Source: Peronospora farinosa
Taxonomy: Eukaryota > Oomycota > Peronosporomycetes > Peronosporales > Peronosporaceae
Direction: 5' to 3'
Assembly (NCBI GenBank): GCA_947646735.1
Contig: CANTFK010000631.1
Location: forward strand, 79,171 to 143,170
Length of the DNA: 64,000 nucleotides
Positions 45,401 through 60,400 of this stretch are shown piece after piece. The translations under genes were made by a program, and so were the position numbers. Every line of letters starts with the position of its first letter. Positions within the stretch are counted from its first letter, which is position 1. The notes beneath the pieces are model-generated. The model ran no database searches, was not told the DNA's origin, and saw only the letters and a program-made list of their open reading frames with translations.

Positions 45401-48400
45401 TCTTCAAGTGGTACATCGACTTTTCCGTATCAATGTCGATAGCGAAAGCACTACCTCTTTGACCAACGATCGCGCAGTACAGAGTTTACCATCATTCAAA
45501 CCAGCAAATTCTCAAATAAAGAATCACGAATTTTCTGTTCACAACTAAATATGATTGACTATGTATTCGCTTATGCTGAGGCCAAGACGAGAGACATCCT
45601 CCCATTTTGACTGGCCGCCTACCAAAATAATATCGATGCCGCTGAGCGAACAACTTCGACGTCTTCTAAAAAGAAGGCTTTATTCGGACTACAGGTCCAC
45701 TAAAGAAGGTTACATCCTTTCTTCCTATGTTTCTGAATGCTACGACGCTGAAACGCTGAACGGTGTCGCCGTCAACTGGTGCAAAAACGATCACATTATC
45801 TTATTCCAATCTTGCAAACTCATGTTGACCAAGTGCCGCAATCGAGTAGGATTCTGATGGTTTGTGTGGTAATCACGCTATCTTTTGCTCAAGCAGTATG
45901 ATGATTCGCGGCTCTCGAGTACTGGCTTCTCGCATACATACTGAACAATGGACAATTTGAGCTTGCAACTGTTGCCCCTGGCTTCGAACAAAGAGCAACA
46001 CGTATTTTTCTTTTGCTTTTGGAGTGTTTACATTTTTGAGGAACTCAGCAATTATATTTTCCCCTCCAGCTCTAGGTCCTTTTTCATTAACTCTTTGAAA
46101 GAAGGAGTCGTCATCCCCTCCTTGAGTTTCTTATCGTCTTCAGTGATGGAGACCAGCCAGACGCTGCCCCTCATCGTCAGAAAAAAGCTGCAGCTGATCC
46201 GCATCAAAGTGGTTTAAGGCGTTCATCTTTTCCGCCTAAATGTTCTTCTTCAAGTGGTACATCGACTTTTCCGTATCAATGTCGATAGCGAAAGCACTAC
46301 CTCTTTGACCAACGATCGCGCAGTACAGAGTTTACCATCATTCAAACCAGCAAATTCTCAAATAAAGAATCACGAATTTTCTGTTCACAACTAAATATGA
46401 TTGACTATGTATTCGCTTATGCTGAGGCCAAGACGAGAGACATCCTCCCATTTTGACTGGCCGCCTACCAAAATAATATCGATGCCGCTGAGCGAACAAC
46501 TTCGACGTCTTCTAAAAAGAAGGCTTTATTCGGACTACAGGTCCACTAAAGAAGGTTACATCCTTTCTTCCTATGTTTCTGAATGCTACGACGCTGAAAC
46601 GCTGAACGGTGTCGCCGTCAACTGGTGCAAAAACGATCACATTATCTTATTCCAATCTTGCAAACTCATGTTGACCAAGTGCCGCAATCGAGTAGGATTC
46701 TGATGGTTTGTGTGGTAATCACGCTATCTTTTGCTCAAGCAGTATGATGATTCGCGGCTCTCGAGTACTGGCTTCTCGCATACATACTGAACAATGGACA
46801 ATTTGAGCTTGCAACTGTTGCCCCTGGCTTCGAACAAAGAGCAACACGTATTTTTCTTTTGCTTTTGGAGTGTTTACATTTTTGAGGAACTCAGCAATTA
46901 TATTTTCCCCTCCAGCTCTAGGTCCTTTTTCATTAACTCTTTGAAAGAAGGAGTCGTCATCCCCTCCTTGAGTTTCTTATCGTCTTCAGTGATGGAGACC
47001 AGCCAGACGCTGCCCCTCATCGTCAGAAAAAAGCTGCAGCTGATCCGCATCAAAGTGGTTTAAGGCGTTCATCTTTTCCGCCTAAATGTTCTTCTTCAAG
47101 TGGTACATCGACTTTTCCGTATCAATGTCGATAGCGAAAGCACTACCTCTTTGACCAACGATCGCGCAGTACAGAGTTTACCATCATTCAAACCAGCAAA
47201 TTCTCAAATAAAGAATCACGAATTTTCTGTTCACAACTAAATATGATTGACTATGTATTCGCTTATGCTGAGGCCAAGACGAGAGACATCCTCCCATTTT
47301 GACTGGCCGCCTACCAAAATAATATCGATGCCGCTGAGCGAACAACTTCGACGTCTTCTAAAAAGAAGGCTTTATTCGGACTACAGGTCCACTAAAGAAG
47401 GTTACATCCTTTCTTCCTATGTTTCTGAATGCTACGACGCTGAAACGCTGAACGGTGTCGCCGTCAACTGGTGCAAAAACGATCACATTATCTTATTCCA
47501 ATCTTGCAAACTCATGTTGACCAAGTGCCGCAATCGAGTAGGATTCTGATGGTTTGTGTGGTAATCACGCTATCTTTTGCTCAAGCAGTATGATGATTCG
47601 CGGCTCTCGAGTACTGGCTTCTCGCATACATACTGAACAATGGACAATTTGAGCTTGCAACTGTTGCCCCTGGCTTCGAACAAAGAGCAACACGTATTTT
47701 TCTTTTGCTTTTGGAGTGTTTACATTTTTGAGGAACTCAGCAATTATATTTTCCCCTCCAGCTCTAGGTCCTTTTTCATTAACTCTTTGAAAGAAGGAGT
47801 CGTCATCCCCTCCTTGAGTTTCTTATCGTCTTCAGTGATGGAGACCAGCCAGACGCTGCCCCTCATCGTCAGAAAAAAGCTGCAGCTGATCCGCATCAAA
47901 GTGGTTTAAGGCGTTCATCTTTTCCGCCTAAATGTTCTTCTTCAAGTGGTACATCGACTTTTCCGTATCAATGTCGATAGCGAAAGCACTACCTCTTTGA
48001 CCAACGATCGCGCAGTACAGAGTTTACCATCATTCAAACCAGCAAATTCTCAAATAAAGAATCACGAATTTTCTGTTCACAACTAAATATGATTGACTAT
48101 GTATTCGCTTATGCTGAGGCCAAGACGAGAGACATCCTCCCATTTTGACTGGCCGACTACCAAAATAATATCGATGCCGCTGAGCGAACAACTTCGACGT
48201 CTTCTAAAAAGAAGGCTTTATTCGGACTACAGGTCCACTAAAGAAGGTTACATCCTTTCTTCCTATGTTTCTGAATGCTACGACGCTGAAACGCTGAACG
48301 GTGTCGCCGTCAACTGGTGCAAAAACGATCACGTTATCTTATTCCAATCTTGCAAACTCATGTTGACCAAGTGCCGCAATCGAGTAGGATTCTGATGGTT

Positions 48401-51400
48401 TGTGTGGTAATCACGCTATCTTTTGCTCAAGCAGTATGATGATTCGCGGCTCTCGAGTACTGGCTTCTCGCATACATACTGAACAATGGACAATTTGAGC
48501 TTGCAACTGTTGCCCCTGGCTTCGAACAAAGAGCAACACGTATTTTTCTTTTGCTTTTGGAGTGTTTACATTTTTGAGGAACTCAGCAATTATATTTTCC
48601 CCTCCAGCTCTAGGTCCTTTTTCATTAACTCTTTGAAAGAAGGAGTCGTCATCCCCTCCTTGAGTTTCTTATCGTCTTCAGTGATGGAGACCAGCCAGAC
48701 GCTGCCCCTCATCGTCAGAAAAAAGCTGCAGCTGATCCGCATCAAAGTGGTTTAAGGCGTTCATCTTTTCCGCCTAAATGTTCTTCTTCAAGTGGTACAT
48801 CGACTTTTCCGTATCAATGTCGATAGCGAAAGCACTACCTCTTTGACCAACGATCGCGCAGTACAGAGTTTACCATCATTCAAACCAGCAAATTCTCAAA
48901 TAAAGAATCACGAATTTTCTGTTCACAACTAAATATGATTGACTATGTATTCGCTTATGCTGAGGCCAAGACGAGAGACATTCTCCCATTTTGACTGGCC
49001 GACTACCAAAATAATATCGATGCCGCTGAGCGAACAACTTCGACGTCTTCTAAAAAGAAGGCTTTATTCGGACTACAGGTCCACTAAAGAAGGTTACATC
49101 CTTTCTTCCTATGTTTCTGAATGCTACGACGCTGAAACGCTGAACGGTGTCGCCGTCAACTGGTGCAAAAACGATCACGTTATCTTATTCCAATCTTGCA
49201 AACTCATGTTGACCAAGTGCCGCAATCGAGTAGGATTCTGATGGTTTGTGTGGTAATCACGCTATCTTTTGCTCAAGCAGTATGATAATTCGCGGCTCTT
49301 GAGTACTGGCTTCTCGCATACATACTGAACAATGGACAATTTGAGCTTGCAACTGTTGCCCCTGGCTTCGAACAAAGAGCAACACGTATTTTTCTTTTGC
49401 TTTTGGAGTGTTTACATTTTTGAGGAACTCAGCAATTATATTTTCCCCTCCAGCTCTAGGTCCTTTTTCATTAACTCTTTGAAAGAAGGAGTCGTCATCC
49501 CCTCCTTGAGTTTCTTATCGTCTTCAGTGATGGAGACCAGCCAGACGCTGCCCCTCATCGTCAGAAAAAAGCTGCAGCTGATCCGCATCAAAGTGGTTTA
49601 AGGCGTTCATCTTTTCCGCCTAAATGTTCTTCTTCAAGTGGTACATCGACTTTTCCGTATCAATGTCGATAGCGAAAGCACTACCTCTTTGACCAACGAT
49701 CGCGCAGTACAGAGTTTACCATCATTCAAACCAGCAAATTCTCAAATAAAGAATCACGAATTTTCTGTTCACAACTAAATATGATTGACTATGTATTCGC
49801 TTATGCTGAGGCCAAGACGAGAGACATCCTCCCATTTTGACTGGCCGACTACCAAAATAATATCGATGCCGCTGAGCGAACAACTTCGACGTCTTCTAAA
49901 AAGAAGGCTTTATTCGGACTACAGGTCCACTAAAGAAGGTTACATCCTTTCTTCCTATGTTTCTGAATGCTACGACGCTGAAACGCTGAACGGTGTCGCC
50001 GTCAACTGGTGCAAAAACGATCACGTTATCTTATTCCAATCTTGCAAACTCATGTTGACCAAGTGCCGCAATCGAGTAGGATTCTGATGGTTTGTGTGGT
50101 AATCACGCTATCTTTTGCTCAAGCAGTATGATGATTCGCGGCTCTCGAGTACTGGCTTCTCGCATACATACTGAACAATGGACAATTTGAGCTTGCAACT
50201 GTTGCCCCTGGCTTCGAACAAAGAGCAACACGTATTTTTCTTTTGCTTTTGGAGTGTTTACATTTTTGAGGAACTCAGCAATTATATTTTCCCCTCCAGC
50301 TCTAGGTCCTTTTTCATTAACTCTTTGAAAGAAGGAGTCGTCATCCCCTCCTTGAGTTTCTTATCGTCTTCAGTGATGGAGACCAGCCAGACGCTGCCCC
50401 TCATCGTCAGAAAAAAGCTGCAGCTGATCCGCATCAAAGTGGTTTAAGGCGTTCATCTTTTCCGCCTAAATGTTCTTCTTCAAGTGGTACATCGACTTTT
50501 CCGTATCAATGTCGATAGCGAAAGCACTACCTCTTTGACCAACGATCGCGCAGTACAGAGTTTACCATCATTCAAACCAGCAAATTCTCAAATAAAGAAT
50601 CACGAATTTTCTGTTCACAACTAAATATGATTGACTATGTATTCGCTTATGCTGAGGCCAAGACGAGAGACATCCTCCCATTTTGACTGGCCGACTACCA
50701 AAATAATATCGATGCCGCTGAGCGAACAACTTCGACGTCTTCTAAAAAGAAGGCTTTATTCGGACTACAGGTCCACTAAAGAAGGTTACATCCTTTCTTC
50801 CTATGTTTCTGAATGCTACGACGCTGAAACGCTGAACGGTGTCGCCGTCAACTGGTGCAAAAACGATCACGTTATCTTATTCCAATCTTGCAAACTCATG
50901 TTGACCAAGTGCCGCAATCGAGTAGGATTCTGATGGTTTGTGTGGTAATCACGCTATCTTTTGCTCAAGCAGTATGATGATTCGCGGCTCTCGAGTACTG
51001 GCTTCTCGCATACATACTGAACAATGGACAATTTGAGCTTGCAACTGTTGCCCCTGGCTTCGAACAAAGAGCAACACGTATTTTTCTTTTGCTTTTGGAG
51101 TGTTTACATTTTTGAGGAACTCAGCAATTATATTTTCCCCTCCAGCTCTAGGTCCTTTTTCATTAACTCTTTGAAAGAAGGAGTCGTCATCCCCTCCTTG
51201 AGTTTCTTATCGTCTTCAGTGATGGAGACCAGCCAGACGCTGCCCCTCATCGTCAGAAAAAAGCTGCAGCTGATCCGCATCAAAGTGGTTTAAGGCGTTC
51301 ATCTTTTCCGCCTAAATGTTCTTCTTCAAGTGGTACATCGACTTTTCCGTATCAATGTCGATAGCGAAAGCACTACCTCTTTGACCAACGATCGCGCAGT

Positions 51401-54400
51401 ACAGAGTTTACCATCATTCAAACCAGCAAATTCTCAAATAAAGAATCACGAATTTTCTGTTCACAACTAAATATGATTGACTATGTATTCGCTTATGCTG
51501 AGGCCAAGACGAGAGACATTCTCCCATTTTGACTGGCCGACTACCAAAATAATATCGATGCCGCTGAGCGAACAACTTCGACGTCTTCTAAAAGAAGGCT
51601 TTATTCGGACTACAGGTCCACTAAAGAAGGTTACATCCTTTCTTCCTATGTTTCTGAATGCTACGACGCTGAAACGCTGAACGGTGTCGCCGTCAACTGG
51701 TGCAAAAACGATCACGTTATCTTATTCCAATCTTGCAAACTCATGTTGACCAAGTGCCGCAATCGAGTAGGATTCTGATGGTTTGTGTGGTAATCACGCT
51801 ATCTTTTGCTCAAGCAGTATGATGATTCGCGGCTCTCGAGTACTGGCTTCTCGCATACATACTGAACAATGGACAATTTGAGCTTGCAACTGTTGCCCCT
51901 GGCTTCGAACAAAGAGCAACACGTATTTTTCTTTTGCTTTTGGAGTGTTTACATTTTTGAGGAACTCAGCAATTATATTTTCCCCTCCAGCTCTAGGTCC
52001 TTTTTCATTAACTCTTTGAAAGAAGGAGTCGTCATCCCCTCCTTGAGTTTCTTATCGTCTTCAGTGATGGAGACCAGCCAGACGCTGCCCCTCATCGTCA
52101 GAAAAAAGCTGCAGCTGATCCGCATCAAAGTGGTTTAAGGCGTTCATCTTTTCCGCCTAAATGTTCTTCTTCAAGTGGTACATCGACTTTTCCGTATCAA
52201 TGTCGATAGCGAAAGCACTACCTCTTTGACCAACGATCGCGCAGTACAGAGTTTACCATCATTCAAACCAGCAAATTCTCAAATAAAGAATCACGAATTT
52301 TCTGTTCACAACTAAATATGATTGACTATGTATTCGCTTATGCTGAGGCCAAGACGAGAGACATCCTCCCATTTTGACTGGCCGCCTACCAAAATAATAT
52401 CGATGCCGCTGAGCGAACAACTTCGACGTCTTCTAAAAAGAAGGCTTTATTCGGACTACAGGTCCACTAAAGAAGGTTACATCCTTTCTTCCTATGTTTC
52501 TGAATGCTACGACGCTGAAACGCTGAACGGTGTCGCCGTCAACTGGTGCAAAAACGATCACGTTATCTTATTCCAATCTTGCAAACTCATGTTGACCAAG
52601 TGCCGCAATCGAGTAGGATTCTGATGGTTTGTGTGGTAATCACGCTATCTTTTGCTCAAGCAGTATGATGATTCGCGGCTCTCGAGTACTGGCTTCTCGC
52701 ATACATACTGAACAATGGACAATTTGAGCTTGCAACTGTTGCCCCTGGCTTCGAACAAAGAGCAACACGTATTTTTCTTTTGCTTTTGGAGTGTTTACAT
52801 TTTTGAGGAACTCAGCAATTATATTTTCCCCTCCAGCTCTAGGTCCTTTTTCATTAACTCTTTGAAAGAAGGAGTCGTCATCCCCTCCTTGAGTTTCTTA
52901 TCGTCTTCAGTGATGGAGACCAGCCAGACGCTGCCCCTCATCGTCAGAAAAAAGCTGCAGCTGATCCGCATCAAAGTGGTTTAAGGCGTTCATCTTTTCC
53001 GCCTAAATGTTCTTCTTCAAGTGGTACATCGACTTTTCCGTATCAATGTCGATAGCGAAAGCACTACCTCTTTGACCAACGATCGCGCAGTACAGAGTTT
53101 ACCATCATTCAAACCAGCAAATTCTCAAATAAAGAATCACGAATTTTCTGTTCACAACTAAATATGATTGACTATGTATTCGCTTATGCTGAGGCCAAGA
53201 CGAGAGACATCCTCCCATTTTGACTGGCCGACTACCAAAATAATATCGATGCCGCTGAGCGAACAACTTCGACGTCTTCTAAAAAGAAGGCTTTATTCGG
53301 ACTACAGGTCCACTAAAGAAGGTTACATCCTTTCTTCCTATGTTTCTGAATGCTACGACGCTGAAACGCTGAACGGTGTCGCCGTCAACTGGTGCAAAAA
53401 CGATCACGTTATCTTATTCCAATCTTGCAAACTCATGTTGACCAAGTGCCGCAATCGAGTAGGATTCTGATGGTTTGTGTGGTAATCACGCTATCTTTTG
53501 CTCAAGCAGTATGATAATTCGCGACTCTTGAGTACTGGCTTCTCGCATACATACTGAACAATGGACAATTTGAGCTTGCAACTGTTGCCCCTGGCTTCGA
53601 ACAAAGAGCAACACGTATTTTTCTTTTGCTTTTGGAGTGTTTACATTTTTGAGGAACTCAGCAATTATATTTTCCCCTCCAGCTCTAGGTCCTTTTTCAT
53701 TAACTCTTTGAAAGAAGGAGTCGTCATCCCCTCCTTGAGTTTCTTATCGTCTTCAGTGATGGAGACCAGCCAGACGCTGCCCCTCATCGTCAGAAAAAAG
53801 CTGCAGCTGATCCGCATCAAAGTGGTTTAAGGCGTTCATCTTTTCCGCCTAAATGTTCTTCTTCAAGTGGTACATCGACTTTTCCGTATCAATGTCGATA
53901 GCGAAAGCACTACCTCTTTGACCAACGATCGCGCAGTACAGAGTTTACCATCATTCAAACCAGCAAATTCTCAAATAAAGAATCACGAATTTTCTGTTCA
54001 CAACTAAATATGATTGACTATGTATTCGCTTATGCTGAGGCCAAGACGAGAGACATCCTCCCATTTTGACTGGCCGACTACCAAAATAATATCGATGCCG
54101 CTGAGCGAACAACTTCGACGTCTTCTAAAAAGAAGGCTTTATTCGGACTACAGGTCCACTAAAGAAGGTTACATCCTTTCTTCCTATGTTTCTGAATGCT
54201 ACGACGCTGAAACGCTGAACGGTGTCGCCGTCAACTGGTGCAAAAACGATCACGTTATCTTATTCCAATCTTGCAAACTCATGTTGACCAAGTGCCGCAA
54301 TCGAGTAGGATTCTGATGGTTTGTGTGGTAATCACGCTATCTTTTGCTCAAGCAGTATGATAATTCGCGACTCTCGAGTACTGGCTTCTCGCATACATAC

Positions 54401-57400
54401 TGAACAATGGACAATTTGAGCTTGCAACTGTTGCCCCTGGCTTCGAACAAAGAGCAACACGTATTTTTCTTTTGCTTTTGGAGTGTTTACATTTTTGAGG
54501 AACTCAGCAATTATATTTTCCCCTCCAGCTCTAGGTCCTTTTTCATTAACTCTTTGAAAGAAGGAGTCGTCATCCCCTCCTTGAGTTTCTTATCGTCTTC
54601 AGTGATGGAGACCAGCCAGACGCTGCCCCTCATCGTCAGAAAAAAGCTGCAGCTGATCCGCATCAAAGTGGTTTAAGGCGTTCATCTTTTCCGCCTAAAT
54701 GTTCTTCTTCAAGTGGTACATCGACTTTTCCGTATCAATGTCGATAGCGAAAGCACTACCTCTTTGACCAACGATCGCGCAGTACAGAGTTTACCATCAT
54801 TCAAACCAGCAAATTCTCAAATAAAGAATCACGAATTTTCTGTTCACAACTAAATATGATTGACTATGTATTCGCTTATGCTGAGGCCAAGACGAGAGAC
54901 ATCCTCCCATTTTGACTGGCCGACTACCAAAATAATATCGATGCCGCTGAGCGAACAACTTCGACGTCTTCTAAAAAGAAGGCTTTATTCGGACTACAGG
55001 TCCACTAAAGAAGGTTACATCCTTTCTTCCTATGTTTCTGAATGCTACGACGCTGAAACGCTGAACGGTGTCGCCGTCAACTGGTGCAAAAACGATCACG
55101 TTATCTTATTCCAATCTTGCAAACTCATGTTGACCAAGTGCCGCAATCGAGTAGGATTCTGATGGTTTGTGTGGTAATCACGCTATCTTTTGCTCAAGCA
55201 GTATGATAATTCGCGACTCTTGAGTACTGGCTTCTCGCATACATACTGAACAATGGACAATTTGAGCTTGCAACTGTTGCCCCTGGCTTCGAACAAAGAG
55301 CAACACGTATTTTTCTTTTGCTTTTGGAGTGTTTACATTTTTGAGGAACTCAGCAATTATATTTTCCCCTCCAGCTCTAGGTCCTTTTTCATTAACTCTT
55401 TGAAAGAAGGAGTCGTCATCCCCTCCTTGAGTTTCTTATCGTCTTCAGTGATGGAGACCAGCCAGACGCTGCCCCTCATCGTCAGAAAAAAGCTGCAGCT
55501 GATCCGCATCAAAGTGGTTTAAGGCGTTCATCTTTTCCGCCTAAATGTTCTTCTTCAAGTGGTACATCGACTTTTCCGTATCAATGTCGATAGCGAAAGC
55601 ACTACCTCTTTGACCAACGATCGCGCAGTACAGAGTTTACCATCATTCAAACCAGCAAATTCTCAAATAAAGAATCACGAATTTTCTGTTCACAACTAAA
55701 TATGATTGACTATGTATTCGCTTATGCTGAGGCCAAGACGAGAGACATCCTCCCATTTTGACTGGCCGACTACCAAAATAATATCGATGCCGCTGAGCGA
55801 ACAACTTCGACGTCTTCTAAAAAGAAGGCTTTATTCGGACTACAGGTCCACTAAAGAAGGTTACATCCTTTCTTCCTATGTTTCTGAATGCTACGACGCT
55901 GAAACGCTGAACGGTGTCGCCGTCAACTGGTGCAAAAACGATCACGTTATCTTATTCCAATCTTGCAAACTCATGTTGACCAAGTGCCGCAATCGAGTAG
56001 GATTCTGATGGTTTGTGTGGTAATCACGCTATCTTTTGCTCAAGCAGTATGATAATTCGCGACTCTTGAGTACTGGCTTCTCGCATACATACTGAACAAT
56101 GGACAATTTGAGCTTGCAACTGTTGCCCCTGGCTTCGAACAAAGAGCAACACGTATTTTTCTTTTGCTTTTGGAGTGTTTACATTTTTGAGGAACTCAGC
56201 AATTATATTTTCCCCTCCAGCTCTAGGTCCTTTTTCATTAACTCTTTGAAAGAAGGAGTCGTCATCCCCTCCTTGAGTTTCTTATCGTCTTCAGTGATGG
56301 AGACCAGCCAGACGCTGCCCCTCATCGTCAGAAAAAAGCTGCAGCTGATCCGCATCAAAGTGGTTTAAGGCGTTCATCTTTTCCGCCTAAATGTTCTTCT
56401 TCAAGTGGTACATCGACTTTTCCGTATCAATGTCGATAGCGAAAGCACTACCTCTTTGACCAACGATCGCGCAGTACAGAGTTTACCATCATTCAAACCA
56501 GCAAATTCTCAAATAAAGAATCACGAATTTTCTGTTCACAACTAAATATGATTGACTATGTATTCGCTTATGCTGAGGCCAAGACGAGAGACATCCTCCC
56601 ATTTTGACTGGCCGACTACCAAAATAATATCGATGCCGCTGAGCGAACAACTTCGACGTCTTCTAAAAAGAAGGCTTTATTCGGACTACAGGTCCACTAA
56701 AGAAGGTTACATCCTTTCTTCCTATGTTTCTGAATGCTACGACGCTGAAACGCTGAACGGTGTCGCCGTCAACTGGTGCAAAAACGATCACGTTATCTTA
56801 TTCCAATCTTGCAAACTCATGTTGACCAAGTGCCGCAATCGAGTAGGATTCTGATGGTTTGTGTGGTAATCACGCTATCTTTTGCTCAAGCAGTATGATA
56901 ATTCGCGACTCTTGAGTACTGGCTTCTCGCATACATACTGAACAATGGACAATTTGAGCTTGCAACTGTTGCCCCTGGCTTCGAACAAAGAGCAACACGT
57001 ATTTTTCTTTTGCTTTTGGAGTGTTTACATTTTTGAGGAACTCAGCAATTATATTTTCCCCTCCAGCTCTAGGTCCTTTTTCATTAACTCTTTGAAAGAA
57101 GGAGTCGTCATCCCCTCCTTGAGTTTCTTATCGTCTTCAGTGATGGAGACCAGCCAGACGCTGCCCCTCATCGTCAGAAAAAAGCTGCAGCTGATCCGCA
57201 TCAAAGTGGTTTAAGGCGTTCATCTTTTCCGCCTAAATGTTCTTCTTCAAGTGGTACATCGACTTTTCCGTATCAATGTCGATAGCGAAAGCACTACCTC
57301 TTTGACCAACGATCGCGCAGTACAGAGTTTACCATCATTCAAACCAGCAAATTCTCAAATAAAGAATCACGAATTTTCTGTTCACAACTAAATATGATTG

Positions 57401-60400
57401 ACTATGTATTCGCTTATGCTGAGGCCAAGACGAGAGACATCCTCCCATTTTGACTGGCCGACTACCAAAATAATATCGATGCCGCTGAGCGAACAACTTC
57501 GACGTCTTCTAAAAAGAAGGCTTTATTCGGACTACAGGTCCACTAAAGAAGGTTACATCCTTTCTTCCTATGTTTCTGAATGCTACGACGCTGAAACGCT
57601 GAACGGTGTCGCCGTCAACTGGTGCAAAAACGATCACGTTATCTTATTCCAATCTTGCAAACTCATGTTGACCAAGTGCCGCAATCGAGTAGGATTCTGA
57701 TGGTTTGTGTGGTAATCACGCTATCTTTTGCTCAAGCAGTATGATAATTCGCGACTCTTGAGTACTGGCTTCTCGCATACATACTGAACAATGGACAATT
57801 TGAGCTTGCAACTGTTGCCCCTGGCTTCGAACAAAGAGCAACACGTATTTTTCTTTTGCTTTTGGAGTGTTTACATTTTTGAGGAACTCAGCAATTATAT
57901 TTTCCCCTCCAGCTCTAGGTCCTTTTTCATTAACTCTTTGAAAGAAGGAGTCGTCATCCCCTCCTTGAGTTTCTTATCGTCTTCAGTGATGGAGACCAGC
58001 CAGACGCTGCCCCTCATCGTCAGAAAAAAGCTGCAGCTGATCCGCATCAAAGTGGTTTAAGGCGTTCATCTTTTCCGCCTAAATGTTCTTCTTCAAGTGG
58101 TACATCGACTTTTCCGTATCAATGTCGATAGCGAAAGCACTACCTCTTTGACCAACGATCGCGCAGTACAGAGTTTACCATCATTCAAACCAGCAAATTC
58201 TCAAATAAAGAATCACGAATTTTCTGTTCACAACTAAATATGATTGACTATGTATTCGCTTATGCTGAGGCCAAGACGAGAGACATCCTCCCATTTTGAC
58301 TGGCCGACTACCAAAATAATATCGATGCCGCTGAGCGAACAACTTCGACGTCTTCTAAAAAGAAGGCTTTATTCGGACTACAGGTCCACTAAAGAAGGTT
58401 ACATCCTTTCTTCCTATGTTTCTGAATGCTACGACGCTGAAACGCTGAACGGTGTCGCCGTCAACTGGTGCAAAAACGATCACGTTATCTTATTCCAATC
58501 TTGCAAACTCATGTTGACCAAGTGCCGCAATCGAGTAGGATTCTGATGGTTTGTGTGGTAATCACGCTATCTTTTGCTCAAGCAGTATGATAATTCGCGG
58601 CTCTCGAGTACTGGCTTCTCGCATACATACTGAACAATGGACAATTTGAGCTTGCAACTGTTGCCCCTGGCTTCGAACAAAGAGCAACACGTATTTTTCT
58701 TTTGCTTTTGGAGTGTTTACATTTTTGAGGAACTCAGCAATTATATTTTCCCCTCCAGCTCTAGGTCCTTTTTCATTAACTCTTTGAAAGAAGGAGTCGT
58801 CATCCCCTCCTTGAGTTTCTTATCGTCTTCAGTGATGGAGACCAGCCAGACGCTGCCCCTCATCGTCAGAAAAAGCTGCAGCTGATCCGCATCAAAGTGG
58901 TTTAAGGCGTTCATCTTTTCCGCCTAAATGTTCTTCTTCAAGTGGTACATCGACTTTTCCGTATCAATGTCGATAGCGAAAGCACTACCTCTTTGACCAA
59001 CGATCGCGCAGTACAGAGTTTACCATCATTCAAACCAGCAAATTCTCAAATAAAGAATCACGAATTTTCTGTTCACAACTAAATATGATTGACTATGTAT
59101 TCGCTTATGCTGAGGCCAAGACGAGAGACATCCTCCCATTTTGACTGGCCGACTACCAAAATAATATCGATGCCGCTGAGCGAACAACTTCGACGTCTTC
59201 TAAAAAGAAGGCTTTATTCGGACTACAGGTCCACTAAAGAAGGTTACATCCTTTCTTCCTATGTTTCTGAATGCTACGACGCTGAAACGCTGAACGGTGT
59301 CGCCGTCAACTGGTGCAAAAACGATCACGTTATCTTATTCCAATCTTGCAAACTCATGTTGACCAAGTGCCGCAATCGAGTAGGATTCTGATGGTTTGTG
59401 TGGTAATCACGCTATCTTTTGCTCAAGCAGTATGATAATTCGCGACTCTTGAGTACTGGCTTCTCGCATACATACTGAACAATGGACAATTTGAGCTTGC
59501 AACTGTTGCCCCTGGCTTCGAACAAAGAGCAACACGTATTTTTCTTTTGCTTTTGGAGTGTTTACATTTTTGAGGAACTCAGCAATTATATTTTCCCCTC
59601 CAGCTCTAGGTCCTTTTTCATTAACTCTTTGAAAGAAGGAGTCGTCATCCCCTCCTTGAGTTTCTTATCGTCTTCAGTGATGGAGACCAGCCAGACGCTG
59701 CCCCTCATCGTCAGAAAAAAGCTGCAGCTGATCCGCATCAAAGTGGTTTAAGGCGTTCATCTTTTCCGCCTAAATGTTCTTCTTCAAGTGGTACATCGAC
59801 TTTTCCGTATCAATGTCGATAGCGAAAGCACTACCTCTTTGACCAACGATCGCGCAGTACAGAGTTTACCATCATTCAAACCAGCAAATTCTCAAATAAA
59901 GAATCACGAATTTTCTGTTCACAACTAAATATGATTGACTATGTATTCGCTTATGCTGAGGCCAAGACGAGAGACATCCTCCCATTTTGACTGGCCGACT
60001 ACCAAAATAATATCGATGCCGCTGAGCGAACAACTTCGACGTCTTCTAAAAAGAAGGCTTTATTCGGACTACAGGTCCACTAAAGAAGGTTACATCCTTT
60101 CTTCCTATGTTTCTGAATGCTACGACGCTGAAACGCTGAACGGTGTCGCCGTCAACTGGTGCAAAAACGATCACGTTATCTTATTCCAATCTTGCAAACT
60201 CATGTTGACCAAGTGCCGCAATCGAGTAGGATTCTGATGGTTTGTGTGGTAATCACGCTATCTTTTGCTCAAGCAGTATGATAATTCGCGACTCTTGAGT
60301 ACTGGCTTCTCGCATACATACTGAACAATGGACAATTTGAGCTTGCAACTGTTGCCCCTGGCTTCGAACAAAGAGCAACACGTATTTTTCTTTTGCTTTT

